Source of the DNA: Salinivirga sp035268865
GTDB taxonomy: Bacteria > Bacteroidota > Bacteroidia > Bacteroidales > Salinivirgaceae
Assembly (NCBI RefSeq): GCF_035268865.1
Contig: NZ_DATFKB010000042.1
Location: 1 to 64,000, forward strand
DNA length: 64,000 nt
Direction: 5' to 3'
In this document: positions 1-8,815 of the stretch, one piece after another
Layout: each line of letters opens with the position of its first letter
How positions within the stretch are numbered: position 1 is the stretch's first letter
Notes under the pieces: model-generated
The model's database searches: none
Told to the model about the DNA's origin: nothing
Seen by the model: only the letters and a program-made list of their open reading frames with translations
Program-made: the position numbers and the translations under genes

Positions 1-741
1 CAGATGTACATGGGCAACCTTGATGAATCGGGACAACCCGATGATATTAACAAGGTTACAACCAAAAGGTATGTTTTACCACCTGAAAAATATTACATAC
101 TTACGAGTGCATACGATTGTTTAGAGGACGCCTATACGCCTGTGCATAAAAACCAGACACTATTAACCAATCTACCATCATTAGCCAATGATGCCGGAGC
201 TTTTATTTTAATGGAATCCGGCGGTAACGAAATCGACAGAGTGGAATACAATGAATCAATGCACCATGCGCTGTTGGATGATCCTGATGGGGTGTCACTG
301 GAAAGGATTTCACCTTTATCGGCGTCAGACAACCCATCAAATTGGCACTCTGCAGCTGCTGATGCAGGGTTTGCTACGCCAACAAGAGAAAACTCTCAAT
401 ATAATACAGAAAAAACTGACACAGACAATATTTCGCTCACCAATGAAACCCTAAGCCCCGACGGCGACGGCTACCAGGACTATCTAAAGATTAATTACCG
501 CTTCGCTGAACCTGGCAACATACTTACGATTAGGATACTTAATCACCGTGGATTACTGGTACGCAATCTTTTAAACAATGAGTCGGTTTCGTCGGAGGGA
601 TTTGTTACATGGGATGGCACAGACGATAATGGCCAAAAGTTGCCTGTAGGCATTTACATTATTTACGCAGAATGGTTCGATGACACTGGTAACCAGGGTG
701 AATCAAAACAAACCTGTGTAATTGCGGGTGGTTTGAAATAA
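1..741 (+). CDS. Lamin-tail domain / FlgD-like Ig domain surface protein, C-terminal part
   Basis: The reading frame is open to the left edge of the window, so this is the C-terminal part of a longer protein; the ATG at 4 is internal. The first half carries lamin-tail domain features: a hydrophobic stretch ending in LMESGG, then an IDRVEY strand and a DDPDGVSLER segment followed by NPSNWH. After a linker, the segment beginning NETLSPDGDGYQDYL and ending in an IYAEWFD strand resembles the FlgD-like Ig / CHU-type beta domain often found at the ends of exported Bacteroidota proteins. An extracellular or cell-surface location is inferred. The protein ends just before a bidirectional terminator. 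No enzymatic function can be assigned from this part. Confidence 0.75.
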   Translation, partial: QMYMGNLDESGQPDDINKVTTKRYVLPPEKYYILTSAYDCLEDAYTPVHKNQTLLTNLPSLANDAGAFILMESGGNEIDRVEYNESMHHALLDDPDGVSLERISPLSASDNPSNWHSAAADAGFATPTRENSQYNTEKTDTDNISLTNETLSPDGDGYQDYLKINYRFAEPGNILTIRILNHRGLLVRNLLNNESVSSEGFVTWDGTDDNGQKLPVGIYIIYAEWFDDTGNQGESKQTCVIAGGLK

Positions 742-758
742 AACGTCTAAAAATTTAA

Positions 759-786
759 AAGGCACCTGACCAAAGCCAGGTGCCTT
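759..786. terminator. Bidirectional hairpin terminator between convergent genes
   Basis: There are 10-bp perfect arms, AAGGCACCTG at 759-768 and CAGGTGCCTT at 777-786, with an 8-nt loop. The hairpin lies between the stop of the lamin-tail gene (plus) and the stop of the M13 peptidase gene (minus). The U tract is short on both strands. Confidence 0.7.
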
Positions 787-808
787 CGAGAGTGAACTCA
801 CCTAATTA

Positions 809-2842
809 TTACCAAATATAAGCTCTTTGCTCCTCAGAGAGGAACATATAATCACCTTGTTTGGCGCCAAAGGCTTTGTGGAACTCCGGCATATTGCGAA
901 GCGGTTCATTTACCCGGTTCCTGCCGAGGGAATGAACATCCACTTTGGTGAGCCTTACCTTCTCCTTATCGCGGATATTTTGAGCCCATACATGCGCATA
1001 GGCAAGGAAAAATCGTTGTAATGGGGTAAATCCTTCCATTTCCTTGCCATTTTTATATTGCTCTGTGTTTTTTAAAGCGGTTAAGGATATATTTAGCCCA
1101 CCTAAATCGGCGATATTCTCACCCAGAGAGAGTTCGCCGTTGGCCATTATTGTATCAATTATATTCACATTATTATATTGCTCAACCAATTTTTGTGATC
1201 TTTCATTAAAACGTTCAGCATCATCTTTGGTCCACCAATCTGTCATATTACCATTTTTATCATAAAGGCGACCTTTATCATCGAAACCATGGGTCATTTC
1301 GTGTCCGATTACCATACCTATAGCACCATAATTCACGGCATCGTCGCCATTTTGGTAGAAAAACGGAGGCTGCAGAATTCCTGCAGGAAATACAATTTCA
1401 TTATAAGCCGGGTTGTAATATGCATTAACCATTTGTGGTGGCATAAACCATTCAGACTTATCTACGGGTTTATTAATTTTGCCCAGCATATCTTTGTAGT
1501 TCCATTGGCGAGCCCGCATGATGTTTGCCAAATAATTATCGTCTTTGATGTCCAGTGTACTGTAATCTTTCCATTTGTCAGGATAACCCACTTTTACCTT
1601 TATGGTATTTAGTTTTTCAAGGGCAAGTGTTTTCGTGCTATCTCCCATCCAGGGAAGCACTTTAATACGCTCAGCAAGGGCAAGTTTTAAGTTTCCTACA
1701 AGTTTCTCCATGCGCTCTTTGGCCTCTGGCGGGAAGTATTTATTGACATAAACTTTTCCAATTGCTTCGCTAAGCACGCCATTTGTAGCGTTCAGTACTC
1801 GTTTCCATCGTGGTCTGATTTGCTCTTGACCACTCAGTGTTTTACCATAAAAGGCAAAATTCTGATTTACAAAATCTTTGCTTAAAAATGATGCATTTTT
1901 GTCGATCATGTGCCATTTAAGGTACCATTGCCAATCCTTAACATCCACATCAGCCAACATTTCATCCAGCTCCTCGAAAAAGCCTGGCATACCAACATTG
2001 ATTTCTCCGGGTTCGGCTAACCCCACACTTTTGAAGTAGGTTTTCCAATCGAAGTTATCCATCAAGTCATCAACCTCGTTGAGTGGCATTTTATTGTAAG
2101 TAAGTTTTACATTTCTAAGCTGTTCCCTTGTAAGCGATGCTTTTGCTAAACGGGTTTCAATGGCCATAATTTTCTTAGCTGCCTTGCTGGCCTCATCAGA
2201 AGCGGCTCCTGCAAGTTCCAGCATTGTTCGAACATGAGCCAGATACTTTTCACGAATATTTTCGGCATCTTCTCCTTTATCGAAATAGTAACTTCTATCA
2301 GGCAAGCCAAGTCCGCTTTGCGACAACTGTGGTATTTGGAAATCAGAGTTCATCTTGTCCGGAGAACCATAAAAACCAAATAAGAAGCCCATGCCCTGTG
2401 TTTTGTATTCGGCCAGTAATGCTTGCATATCTTCGACTGAAGCAATCGATTCTATTTGCTCAAGATAGGGTTTGAGTGGTTCAGCTCCGGCCTTTTCGAT
2501 GGCTGTAGTATCCATGCCGGTAGCAAACATATCTTCAATTTTACGTTCCACGGAACCTGCCTCTGCATTTGCCCCAGACATTTCTTCCACGATAGCCTTG
2601 AGTTTTTTCTCGTTTTTGTCGGCCAACTCTGTAAAAGCACCGTGACGAGATTTATCTGCAGGAATTGGATGCGACTTCATCCATCCGCCATTGGCATATT
2701 GGTTAAAATCTTCTACCGGACTTGCGGTCAGGTCCATATCTTCTTTTTTAATGGGTTTTTCTTCGCCGTTGTTGTTCATATCACATGATATAGTTATGCT
2801 GGTGATTAATAAAACAAGGGCAAAAATCATGATTTTTTTCAT
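809..2842 (-). CDS. M13 family (neprilysin-like) zinc metallopeptidase, lipoprotein
   Basis: This is a full-length 677-residue M13 endopeptidase of the PepO/neprilysin type. The zinc site HEMTH begins at residue 514 and the third ligand lies in ENIAD near residue 575. The substrate-binding NAYYNP and the family C-terminal region RVNEPLRNMPEF are present, and the protein ends in the aromatic Trp typical of the family. The N-terminus is a short hydrophobic signal with a lipobox ending ITIS-Cys at about residue 20, so the enzyme should be a lipid-anchored envelope protease acting on oligopeptides. It is monocistronic and convergent with the upstream surface-protein gene. Substrate is unknown. 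Confidence 0.93.
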   Translation of the reverse strand: MKKIMIFALVLLITSITISCDMNNNGEEKPIKKEDMDLTASPVEDFNQYANGGWMKSHPIPADKSRHGAFTELADKNEKKLKAIVEEMSGANAEAGSVERKIEDMFATGMDTTAIEKAGAEPLKPYLEQIESIASVEDMQALLAEYKTQGMGFLFGFYGSPDKMNSDFQIPQLSQSGLGLPDRSYYFDKGEDAENIREKYLAHVRTMLELAGAASDEASKAAKKIMAIETRLAKASLTREQLRNVKLTYNKMPLNEVDDLMDNFDWKTYFKSVGLAEPGEINVGMPGFFEELDEMLADVDVKDWQWYLKWHMIDKNASFLSKDFVNQNFAFYGKTLSGQEQIRPRWKRVLNATNGVLSEAIGKVYVNKYFPPEAKERMEKLVGNLKLALAERIKVLPWMGDSTKTLALEKLNTIKVKVGYPDKWKDYSTLDIKDDNYLANIMRARQWNYKDMLGKINKPVDKSEWFMPPQMVNAYYNPAYNEIVFPAGILQPPFFYQNGDDAVNYGAIGMVIGHEMTHGFDDKGRLYDKNGNMTDWWTKDDAERFNERSQKLVEQYNNVNIIDTIMANGELSLGENIADLGGLNISLTALKNTEQYKNGKEMEGFTPLQRFFLAYAHVWAQNIRDKEKVRLTKVDVHSLGRNRVNEPLRNMPEFHKAFGAKQGDYMFLSEEQRAYIW

Positions 2843-3162
2843 ATCTAAAACCTTTTTAAATTATTTTTCGGGTTGTTTAAACTCTTAATGAATACGCAAA
2901 AAAGCCACCAAAAAATATAACTTACTGATTACTTTCAGGTTGAAAAACAGCAGGGAATTACCATAAGGTAAAATCAGGCAGAAATCCGTGCGTTTTCGAA
3001 CACTGGGTGCACAGTATTACTTTAAAATTAGCACATGCTGCACCATACAGTTTTGGGAAAAGTAGCCAGAAACTCTATATTTGTTGTAAAGACAAAAACA
3101 ATAAACACAAAAGCATAGTGGAACGTAATTTGCGAAATTCCAGGAGACTTAAAAAGACCAAT
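2843..3162. other. Intergenic region between divergent M13 peptidase and alanine racemase genes
   Basis: This 320-base non-coding stretch contains the alr promoter at 3052-3083. I saw no convincing minus-strand promoter for the peptidase gene; a CAAA-AAA-TA run near 2914 has the wrong spacing. The annotated frame of alr is open back to an ATG at 3007, but that extension overlaps the promoter and has no family similarity. Confidence 0.5.
3052..3083 (+). promoter_or_regulatory. Bacteroidota-type promoter of alr
   Basis: A TTTG at 3052-3055, a 20-bp spacer and TATATTTG at 3076-3083 match the TTTG-N19/20-TAnnTTTG consensus of the Bacteroidota primary sigma factor. It lies 80 bp upstream of the chosen start codon at 3163, and inside any longer alr reading frame, which argues for the shorter start. 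Confidence 0.72.
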
Positions 3163-4317
3163 ATGTCAACCAATTTGCGCACCTGGATCGAAATAGATAA
3201 AAAAGCCTACTTACATAACCTGGAGTTTTTGAAAAGTATATTCAAAGACACAGATATTTCGTCAGTCGTAAAAGGTAATGCTTATGGTCATGGCATAGAA
3301 CAAATCGTTCCACTTGCACAAAATGCGGGCATCAATTACTTTTCTGTGTTCTCATTGGAGGAGGCCTGCAGGGTACATAGCGTAAAAAACAAAGATGTAC
3401 ACTTAATGATTATGGGCTACATTCCCAACGATTCGTACGAGTGGGTTATAGAACATGACATTAGTTTTTTCATTTACGAACCAGGTGACCTGAACAAAGC
3501 AATTCTTGCTGCAAAGAAAGTAAAGAAAAAGGCTAACATACACCTGGAACTGGAAACAGGCATGAACCGTACCGGATTAGATGATGAAAATCTAAAAAAA
3601 GCCATTAAGCTTATAAAGGAAAACAGACGTTATGTGCACATAAAAGGCGCCTGCACACATTTTGCAGGAGCAGAGAGTATTGCTAACCACGTTAGGGTTA
3701 AAAGACAAATCATTAACTACAACAGGCAGCTTAACCAAATAAAAAAGCAGGGCTGCGAACCGGAAAAACTACATATGGCCTGCTCAGCAGCTGCTATTTC
3801 ATACCCCAGAACAAGAAAAGACTTAATTCGTACGGGAATTCTTCAATATGGTTTTTGGCCAAGCTTTGAAACACGAATTGCCTTCATGCAAAAATATAAA
3901 CATACAATTGACCCACTCAGACGGGTCTTAAGCTGGAAAAGCCGCGTAATGCACATCAAAACCGTTGAGCCCGGAGAATTTATAAGCTATGGCACAGCAT
4001 TTTTTGCCAGTGAGAAAAAGAAAATAGCGGTGGTACCTGTTGGTTATGCAGATGGTTTCAATCGTTCGTTAAGCAACAATGGCCGGGTACTGATTCATGG
4101 AAAAATTGCATCAGTAATCGGACTGGTTAACATGAACATGCTTATAGCAGACGTTACGCATATTAATAATGTAAAACCTGGCGACGAAGTGGTTCTTATT
4201 GGCAAACAGAAAAACAACATCATCAGAGTATCTTCTTTTAGTGAATTTACCCAGCAGGTAAATTACGAACTACTTACAAGACTACCCGGAAGTATACCCC
4301 GAATAATTAAAAACTAA
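3163..4317 (+). CDS. alr: Alanine racemase
   Basis: This is a PLP-dependent fold-type III racemase converting L-alanine to D-alanine for peptidoglycan. The PLP lysine is K37 in SVVKGNAYGHG, and the second catalytic base is Y276 in ISYG. The VPVGYADGFNR motif that follows is typical. The start is taken at 3163 (MSTNLRTW, 384 residues), the normal family length. The longer frame from 3007 adds 52 unrelated residues and covers the promoter. The lysine motif has Gly rather than the usual Ala after Lys (KGN instead of KAN/KAD), and the usual MDQ segment reads MNM. No MurF fusion is present. Confidence 0.92.
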   Translation: MSTNLRTWIEIDKKAYLHNLEFLKSIFKDTDISSVVKGNAYGHGIEQIVPLAQNAGINYFSVFSLEEACRVHSVKNKDVHLMIMGYIPNDSYEWVIEHDISFFIYEPGDLNKAILAAKKVKKKANIHLELETGMNRTGLDDENLKKAIKLIKENRRYVHIKGACTHFAGAESIANHVRVKRQIINYNRQLNQIKKQGCEPEKLHMACSAAAISYPRTRKDLIRTGILQYGFWPSFETRIAFMQKYKHTIDPLRRVLSWKSRVMHIKTVEPGEFISYGTAFFASEKKKIAVVPVGYADGFNRSLSNNGRVLIHGKIASVIGLVNMNMLIADVTHINNVKPGDEVVLIGKQKNNIIRVSSFSEFTQQVNYELLTRLPGSIPRIIKN

Positions 4318-4383
4318 CATTCAGATAACAAATAAGTAACGGATTTTGGCAACTTTTTTGCTGAAATTACGTCTAAATACTAT

Positions 4384-4611
4384 ATGTCTAACCAAAAAAT
4401 CAGTATTTTACAAATCATGAATGAACTATTACAAGACAAAACAAATCAAAAAATTCTTGAATTACTGGAACAAAACAATGACATGACTCTTGGCGGTATA
4501 GTTAAAAATCTTGGCATTTCAGCAGAACGGGGACTTCAACACATGATTAGCCTTAAGCGTCAGGGACTTGTTAAAGTAGAAGATCACTCAAGATATGCAC
4601 TCAACCTTTAG
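4384..4611 (+). CDS. Small winged-helix (MarR-like) DNA-binding protein
   Basis: The protein has only 75 residues. Residues about 18-70 form a recognisable helix-turn-helix with wing: a helix ILELLEQN, then IVKNLGIS and a recognition helix ERGLQHMISLKRQGLVKV, ending in a short beta-wing. It has no effector domain. It follows alr by 66 bp; an imperfect promoter (TTTG at 4345, TACGTCTA at 4368) lies just before the ATG, so the mRNA may be nearly leaderless. The target and role are unknown. It could be a regulator or simply a stand-alone wHTH fold protein. Confidence 0.7.
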   Translation: MSNQKISILQIMNELLQDKTNQKILELLEQNNDMTLGGIVKNLGISAERGLQHMISLKRQGLVKVEDHSRYALNL

Positions 4612-4783
4612 CGATCAATCTGCAAGGCACTAACTCCTATCCGGAAACTCTCCAAGTCAGGCTGAGCCTCAATTACGAGCCGCTTTCAGGAGTTTCCTAA
4701 CCGCTTTATTTTCAAAAAATCCACAGGCAAATAAGGAATCGATCCTTCAGTGCATAGCAATTTTACGCCTCCGATAATGGTAT

Positions 4784-5887
4784 TTACAATTTAAAAGCGC
4801 GGCCTTTCCATTGGTACCTGCGTCTGAAGCGGTTGTACAAACCTTTGAATACAACTATAGGAAACATTAACATTTGGGGTACATGGAGTATTACATTTAG
4901 GAGTACTGCCTGTTTGCTAACTATTGACACAAACACCCTCATTAACAGAACTGTTAATATAAAAAAGTATATTAAAAATAAATCTCCGCTCAGAAATACG
5001 AGAAGTGGACCTGGTACAATTATGACCACAAAAAAAGTTGCCAGGAGCCAATTGTTTCCGAAAAAAGCAGGTGCACTTCTGGCTACACCATTTAATGACT
5101 CCCTAAAGGTACGATACATACGACAACTAATTTCATTGTTACCGGGTAAGGTTTCCACTTTAAAATCCGCTGCTTTCATTTTGCGCATTATGGCAATGTC
5201 CTCGACAGGATCGATGCAGACTTGCTTGTGCCATTGATGATGCTTATAATTATCAGCATCAAAAACCATACATTGACCATTGGCTGCGGAGAGGGCCGGT
5301 CTGGAAGAAGCTCTAACCAAATTTAATGGCAACAAACTGAGCAATATCCAATTAATTAGAGGAACAATCAATAGTTCACCAAAAGTTTTGGTTACCTGTA
5401 CAGGAAAAAACGATAAAAGATGAAGTTCATGTTTATGAAAATGCGCCACAACTTTTCGCACAAAACATCTACTAACACGCACATCGGCATCAAGATAAAT
5501 GATAATTGAGCCATTCACATTTTTAGCTAATTGGTAGCATGCGTGATTTTTTCCACTCCAGCCATCAGGCACATCAATTCCTTTTATTACACTAAGAGCC
5601 GGGTTGCCCTTTTTTACTTCATCCAGATAAGCTCCTGTGCCATCAGATGAATTATCATCATACACAGTAATGCGAAATTCCCTGTAAGATTGCTGGTCGA
5701 GATCTTTTAATATTCTGGGTAAGTTATTCTCTTCATTTCTGGCAGGAATCAGAATATCAACCAATGGCTCACCTTCTAATCGCATATCTGTCAACTCCCT
5801 TTTAAAAATTAAATTTAACAGGGATACCAACAAGCGGATTACGGCAAATCCAATAACGATCCAGGCTCCTAAATTTATCCAGTCCAT
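4784..5887 (-). CDS. Family 2 glycosyltransferase of the carotenoid cluster (CrtQ/CruC-like)
   Basis: This 367-residue membrane-associated GT2 has an N-terminal membrane segment (residues about 5-27), a GT-A domain with IPARNEE (48-53), DDNSSDGT (77-84) and the metal-binding DAD at 133-135, and three or so C-terminal membrane segments. The PDGWSGKNHACYQ stretch (107-119) is the motif shared with CrtQ, the glycosyltransferase of staphyloxanthin synthesis. It is the last gene of the crtD operon and overlaps the acyltransferase stop by 13 bp, which implies coupled translation. The inferred job is transfer of a sugar onto a hydroxylated acyclic carotenoid. The sugar and exact position cannot be read from sequence. 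Confidence 0.82.
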   Translation of the reverse strand: MDWINLGAWIVIGFAVIRLLVSLLNLIFKRELTDMRLEGEPLVDILIPARNEENNLPRILKDLDQQSYREFRITVYDDNSSDGTGAYLDEVKKGNPALSVIKGIDVPDGWSGKNHACYQLAKNVNGSIIIYLDADVRVSRCFVRKVVAHFHKHELHLLSFFPVQVTKTFGELLIVPLINWILLSLLPLNLVRASSRPALSAANGQCMVFDADNYKHHQWHKQVCIDPVEDIAIMRKMKAADFKVETLPGNNEISCRMYRTFRESLNGVARSAPAFFGNNWLLATFFVVIIVPGPLLVFLSGDLFLIYFFILTVLLMRVFVSIVSKQAVLLNVILHVPQMLMFPIVVFKGLYNRFRRRYQWKGRAFKL

Positions 5888-6477
5888 TTTTGTTGTTGTT
5901 TACTCTGCATATAAAAATCATTATAAGCCAGCTCAATATCACCTTCTCCATTGAATAATTCACCATAAACCCACAGTCCCGGTTTTCTGCGAGAGAAATA
6001 ATCTGTTAGGGTAACTAACATTAGCACAGAAATACCAGAAGCATTATTTATAATCTTATCAATCCCTTTTTGAAATTTTATGTACTCAGCATGTTGAGAT
6101 TGAATTACACCCTGCGGATACAATAAAACCATGTTTTTAGTTTCTCCTAATATAGAAGAGGTATATTCCAAAGACTCCATTACACTTCTATTACCCTTTT
6201 GCACGGAGTATGCCCCAACGTATCTGAAGGTAGGATGCCTTCGCAATTGTTCAAGTAACATCATCACATGAAACCGTTTTTTCCAGTAGCGTCTGTTTAG
6301 ATTCAGCACCCAAAAACCATCCCACCAGGAGTGATGATTGGCTATTACTAATAGTGGTTTATCGACATCAATTTCAGGTAGAACGACATTAACCTGGTTA
6401 AAAGCCCTGCTAATGGCAATACGGGAATAAACACCGTAGAACCAACGATAAAAAGCCAGATGACGGGCTTTTATCAT
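5875..6477 (-). CDS. PlsC-type acyltransferase, probable carotenoid-glycoside acyltransferase
   Basis: The protein has 200 residues with the lysophospholipid acyltransferase fold. The catalytic H-X4-D motif is H48-HSWW-D53 in NHHSWWDG. The substrate-binding block that is normally FPEGTRS reads YPQGVIQ here, with Gln in place of the conserved Glu, which suggests an acceptor other than glycerol phosphate. The gene overlaps cruF upstream by 4 bp (ATGA type) and the glycosyltransferase downstream by 13 bp. Its place between cruF and a CrtQ-like glycosyltransferase supports acylation of the carotenoid sugar, as CrtO does in staphyloxanthin synthesis. That role is inference from context. Confidence 0.8.
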   Translation of the reverse strand: MIKARHLAFYRWFYGVYSRIAISRAFNQVNVVLPEIDVDKPLLVIANHHSWWDGFWVLNLNRRYWKKRFHVMMLLEQLRRHPTFRYVGAYSVQKGNRSVMESLEYTSSILGETKNMVLLYPQGVIQSQHAEYIKFQKGIDKIINNASGISVLMLVTLTDYFSRRKPGLWVYGELFNGEGDIELAYNDFYMQSKQQQKWTG

Positions 6478-7136
6478 ATCAGATAGTTTTTAAGATTAAC
6501 GATAATAAAAAAAACAATTTGAGCTAAAAAAACAGCAGCAGCAACGGTGTAGCCTCTTGTAAATTTTAAAGGCACAAAAAGCATATGCATTACAAAAGCA
6601 ATTATCCACCATGCTACATAATTATTGAAGGGGACAATTATAGCTTCCCAGGTCCACATACCGGTATAAATCGCAAATGGCTCAAGGGCTATATCAAAAA
6701 TAAGCATCATAGTAGCAGCAGCCACCGGTACCAGCCACTTATTCTCGATTCTTTGCCTGGCTAATAAATTAGTTGCCAATACTAGCAGCAGCCAATTGAT
6801 ACCTATAAATAAAGGCGTTTCGAGAATCTTTATTCCAAGCACGTCTCCATAAGCGTAATCACCAAAAGGCCAGCCTGTATTCACACCTACAACTTCAATT
6901 CCATAGCCCAAAACATACACTAAAATGAATATGGATATGTGCCACCAATTTAAGTCTTTCCATACAGCCAAAAACAACACTACTAAACTAAAAAGAAGAT
7001 TTAGTACGGTGAGGTCAACAAAAAAATCGCGGGTATAAGGAATCAAAAAACCCAAAACACCAATAAAATAAACCGATATAACTGTGCGTATAAGTTTGGC
7101 ATTACTTACAGTAATATTTTTCAATAACTTTTTCAT
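6474..7136 (-). CDS. cruF: Carotenoid 1,2-hydratase, CruF family (DUF422)
   Basis: This is a 220-residue polytopic membrane protein with about seven hydrophobic segments. It contains the family hallmark GYGIEVVGVNTGWPFGDY followed by a GIKILETPLFIGINW stretch. The CruF/Caroten_synth family adds water across the terminal 1,2 double bond of acyclic carotenoids. It is joined to crtD upstream and to the acyltransferase downstream by 4-bp ATGA overlaps, so all three are likely translated together. In the pathway it supplies the tertiary hydroxyl group of lycopene that CrtD recognises and the glycosyltransferase may modify. Confidence 0.86.
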   Translation of the reverse strand: MKKLLKNITVSNAKLIRTVISVYFIGVLGFLIPYTRDFFVDLTVLNLLFSLVVLFLAVWKDLNWWHISIFILVYVLGYGIEVVGVNTGWPFGDYAYGDVLGIKILETPLFIGINWLLLVLATNLLARQRIENKWLVPVAAATMMLIFDIALEPFAIYTGMWTWEAIIVPFNNYVAWWIIAFVMHMLFVPLKFTRGYTVAAAVFLAQIVFFIIVNLKNYLI

Positions 7137-8620
7137 TTTTTCGACTTTTGGTTTTCGTTTTGAATATCATTACTTATAATTCCCGCTGAAGCAATGCACA
7201 AAGGAATTCCTCCTCCGGGATGCACACTTCCTCCCACAAAATGCAATCCCCCGAACCGGTTAACTCTGTTTGGATGACGCATAAAAGCTGAGAATCGACT
7301 ATTGGAACTACTTCCGTAAATAGCGCCCCCGGCAGACGAGGTATTTTCTTCAATTGTAACCGGTGTTCCTATAGACTCGCTCACTATGTGTTTTTTGACA
7401 TCTACATTAAGCATTCTGCTTAACTTTTTTATGATATTTGTTCGCAATTCAGCCATCACTTCTGCAGTGTATTGTCCCTTGTTTACCGGTGCGTTAATCA
7501 TCACAAACCAATTTTCCATTTCTGCAGGTGCATCTCTTCCGGTAACCTTATTGCTTATAAAAATATACACAGTTGGATCATGATAAAGCTGCTTTTTACG
7601 AAAAAGATACCTAAACTCTTCTTTATAATTTTCTGCAAAAAAGATATTGTGCAGCTCCAGATTAGGGAAAGTACGGTTAACACCCCAATAAAAAATAACC
7701 GCTGAACTTGATTTTTCCATTACTCTAACGCGCAGAGGGATTTTCCTTGCCGGCATCAGGTGCTTATAAAAACCAGTAACATCCATATCACTGACAACCC
7801 TGTCTGCAAAAAAACTACTACCATTTACCCTAACCCCCCTAACCTTGTTTTTCTGAAACAACACCTCTTCAACCCTTGAATTAAAGTTGAAGTCAACTCC
7901 CAATTCGCGAGCATGATTCACAAGTTGTGTAATAATATCATACATACCTTTATCAGGAAAATAAGCCCCCTCGCTATGCTCAAGATGGGCAATCATATTC
8001 AGCGTAGCAGGGGCCCTGTAGGGATTGGACCCATTATAGGTACCATAGCGGTCAAACAGTTTTACCAAATACTTACTCTTAAAACTGCGCTTATTACGCT
8101 GATGCATGGAAAGCAACATATCTAATTTATGAAACTTTTTAGCTACTTTTTTACCTGCTTCAGACCTGAATGTCTCCCATCTGGCAAATGGTCTAAAAAT
8201 AAACAGCCCGGCAGACAGGTCGTACATCTCTTTAACCTTATTAAAATAGTTATGCACCCGCCATGTAGGTTCTCCCACTTTTTCACAAGCTTCGGTAGCA
8301 AATCGATGAGGGTCAGCCCAGGCATTCAACACAATTCCATCCTCATAATGATATTTGCAAACATTATCTAGCTTATGATACTTAAGGTTAGTTTGAGACT
8401 GTGATTTCCCCATGGAAAACAGCTCTTCAACAAGTCCCGGAAGTGTAAATAAAGAAGGTCCTGTATCGAACCTAAAACCATCTTTTTTCAGCTCATTTAA
8501 TTTGCCGCCAGGCTTATCGGCTTGCTCAAATACTGTTACATCGTGCCCTTGTGCAGCCAATCTGATGGCAGCAGCAATTCCACCTATTCCGGAACCTACT
8601 ATGGCTATTTTTTGCTTCAT
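7133..8620 (-). CDS. crtD: 1-hydroxycarotenoid 3,4-desaturase (CrtD-type)
   Basis: This 495-residue FAD-dependent amine-oxidase-fold desaturase has a dinucleotide-binding GSGIGGIAAA near the N-terminus and a C-terminal GGSVHPGGGIPLC segment. The central LFDRYGTYNGSNPYRAPAT block and the SSSNSRF segment are those of CrtD rather than phytoene desaturase, so it should introduce the 3,4 double bond into a 1-hydroxy carotenoid. The start at 8620 (MKQKIAIVGSG) puts the Rossmann motif at the usual place; a longer frame to 8671 adds 17 unrelated residues. It is the first gene of the minus-strand carotenoid operon, divergent from crtI. An alternative is a second phytoene/lycopene-forming desaturase. 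Confidence 0.87.
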   Translation of the reverse strand: MKQKIAIVGSGIGGIAAAIRLAAQGHDVTVFEQADKPGGKLNELKKDGFRFDTGPSLFTLPGLVEELFSMGKSQSQTNLKYHKLDNVCKYHYEDGIVLNAWADPHRFATEACEKVGEPTWRVHNYFNKVKEMYDLSAGLFIFRPFARWETFRSEAGKKVAKKFHKLDMLLSMHQRNKRSFKSKYLVKLFDRYGTYNGSNPYRAPATLNMIAHLEHSEGAYFPDKGMYDIITQLVNHARELGVDFNFNSRVEEVLFQKNKVRGVRVNGSSFFADRVVSDMDVTGFYKHLMPARKIPLRVRVMEKSSSAVIFYWGVNRTFPNLELHNIFFAENYKEEFRYLFRKKQLYHDPTVYIFISNKVTGRDAPAEMENWFVMINAPVNKGQYTAEVMAELRTNIIKKLSRMLNVDVKKHIVSESIGTPVTIEENTSSAGGAIYGSSSNSRFSAFMRHPNRVNRFGGLHFVGGSVHPGGGIPLCIASAGIISNDIQNENQKSKK

Positions 8621-8815
8621 GATCAGATGCTCTTTTATAGTGAGTCTTTCCAACAATATCCTGAAAATCAATTAATAATACTCAAGTTAAATATTAAAAT
8701 AATGCGAAAAGCACTGAATCGTCTATATTTTTGTTTAACAGTCAAACAATATTTTCCTTTTCTTGTTGAACAATCAGATCAATTTGTTTAAAAAAACAAC
8801 AAAAACATTATACAA
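8621..8815. promoter_or_regulatory. Divergent carotenoid control region with TTGTT/AACAA palindromes
   Basis: The two carotenoid operons start from this 195-bp region. Three inverted repeats of the same type lie close together: TTGTTT-N7-AAACAA at 8731-8749 (inner bases also largely symmetric), TTGTT-G-AACAA at 8763-8773, and TTGTTT-N4-AAACAA at 8784-8799. A TATTTTTG (8726-8733) fits the -7 box for crtI and overlaps the first palindrome; no good -33 box was seen. Repressor or activator operators are inferred; no regulator gene lies in the window. Confidence 0.45.

Noticed and set aside
3007..3162. N-terminal extension of alanine racemase from an ATG at 3007
   Set aside because: The 52 extra residues match nothing in the family and include the alr promoter; the start at 3163 gives normal length.
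4643..4697. GGAAACTC/GAGTTTCC inverted repeat after the winged-helix gene
   Set aside because: Only 8-bp arms with a 39-nt loop and no U tract, so it is not a convincing terminator or regulatory site.
8621..8671. 17-residue N-terminal extension of the CrtD-type desaturase
   Set aside because: It precedes the Rossmann motif without similarity and lies in the divergent promoter region.
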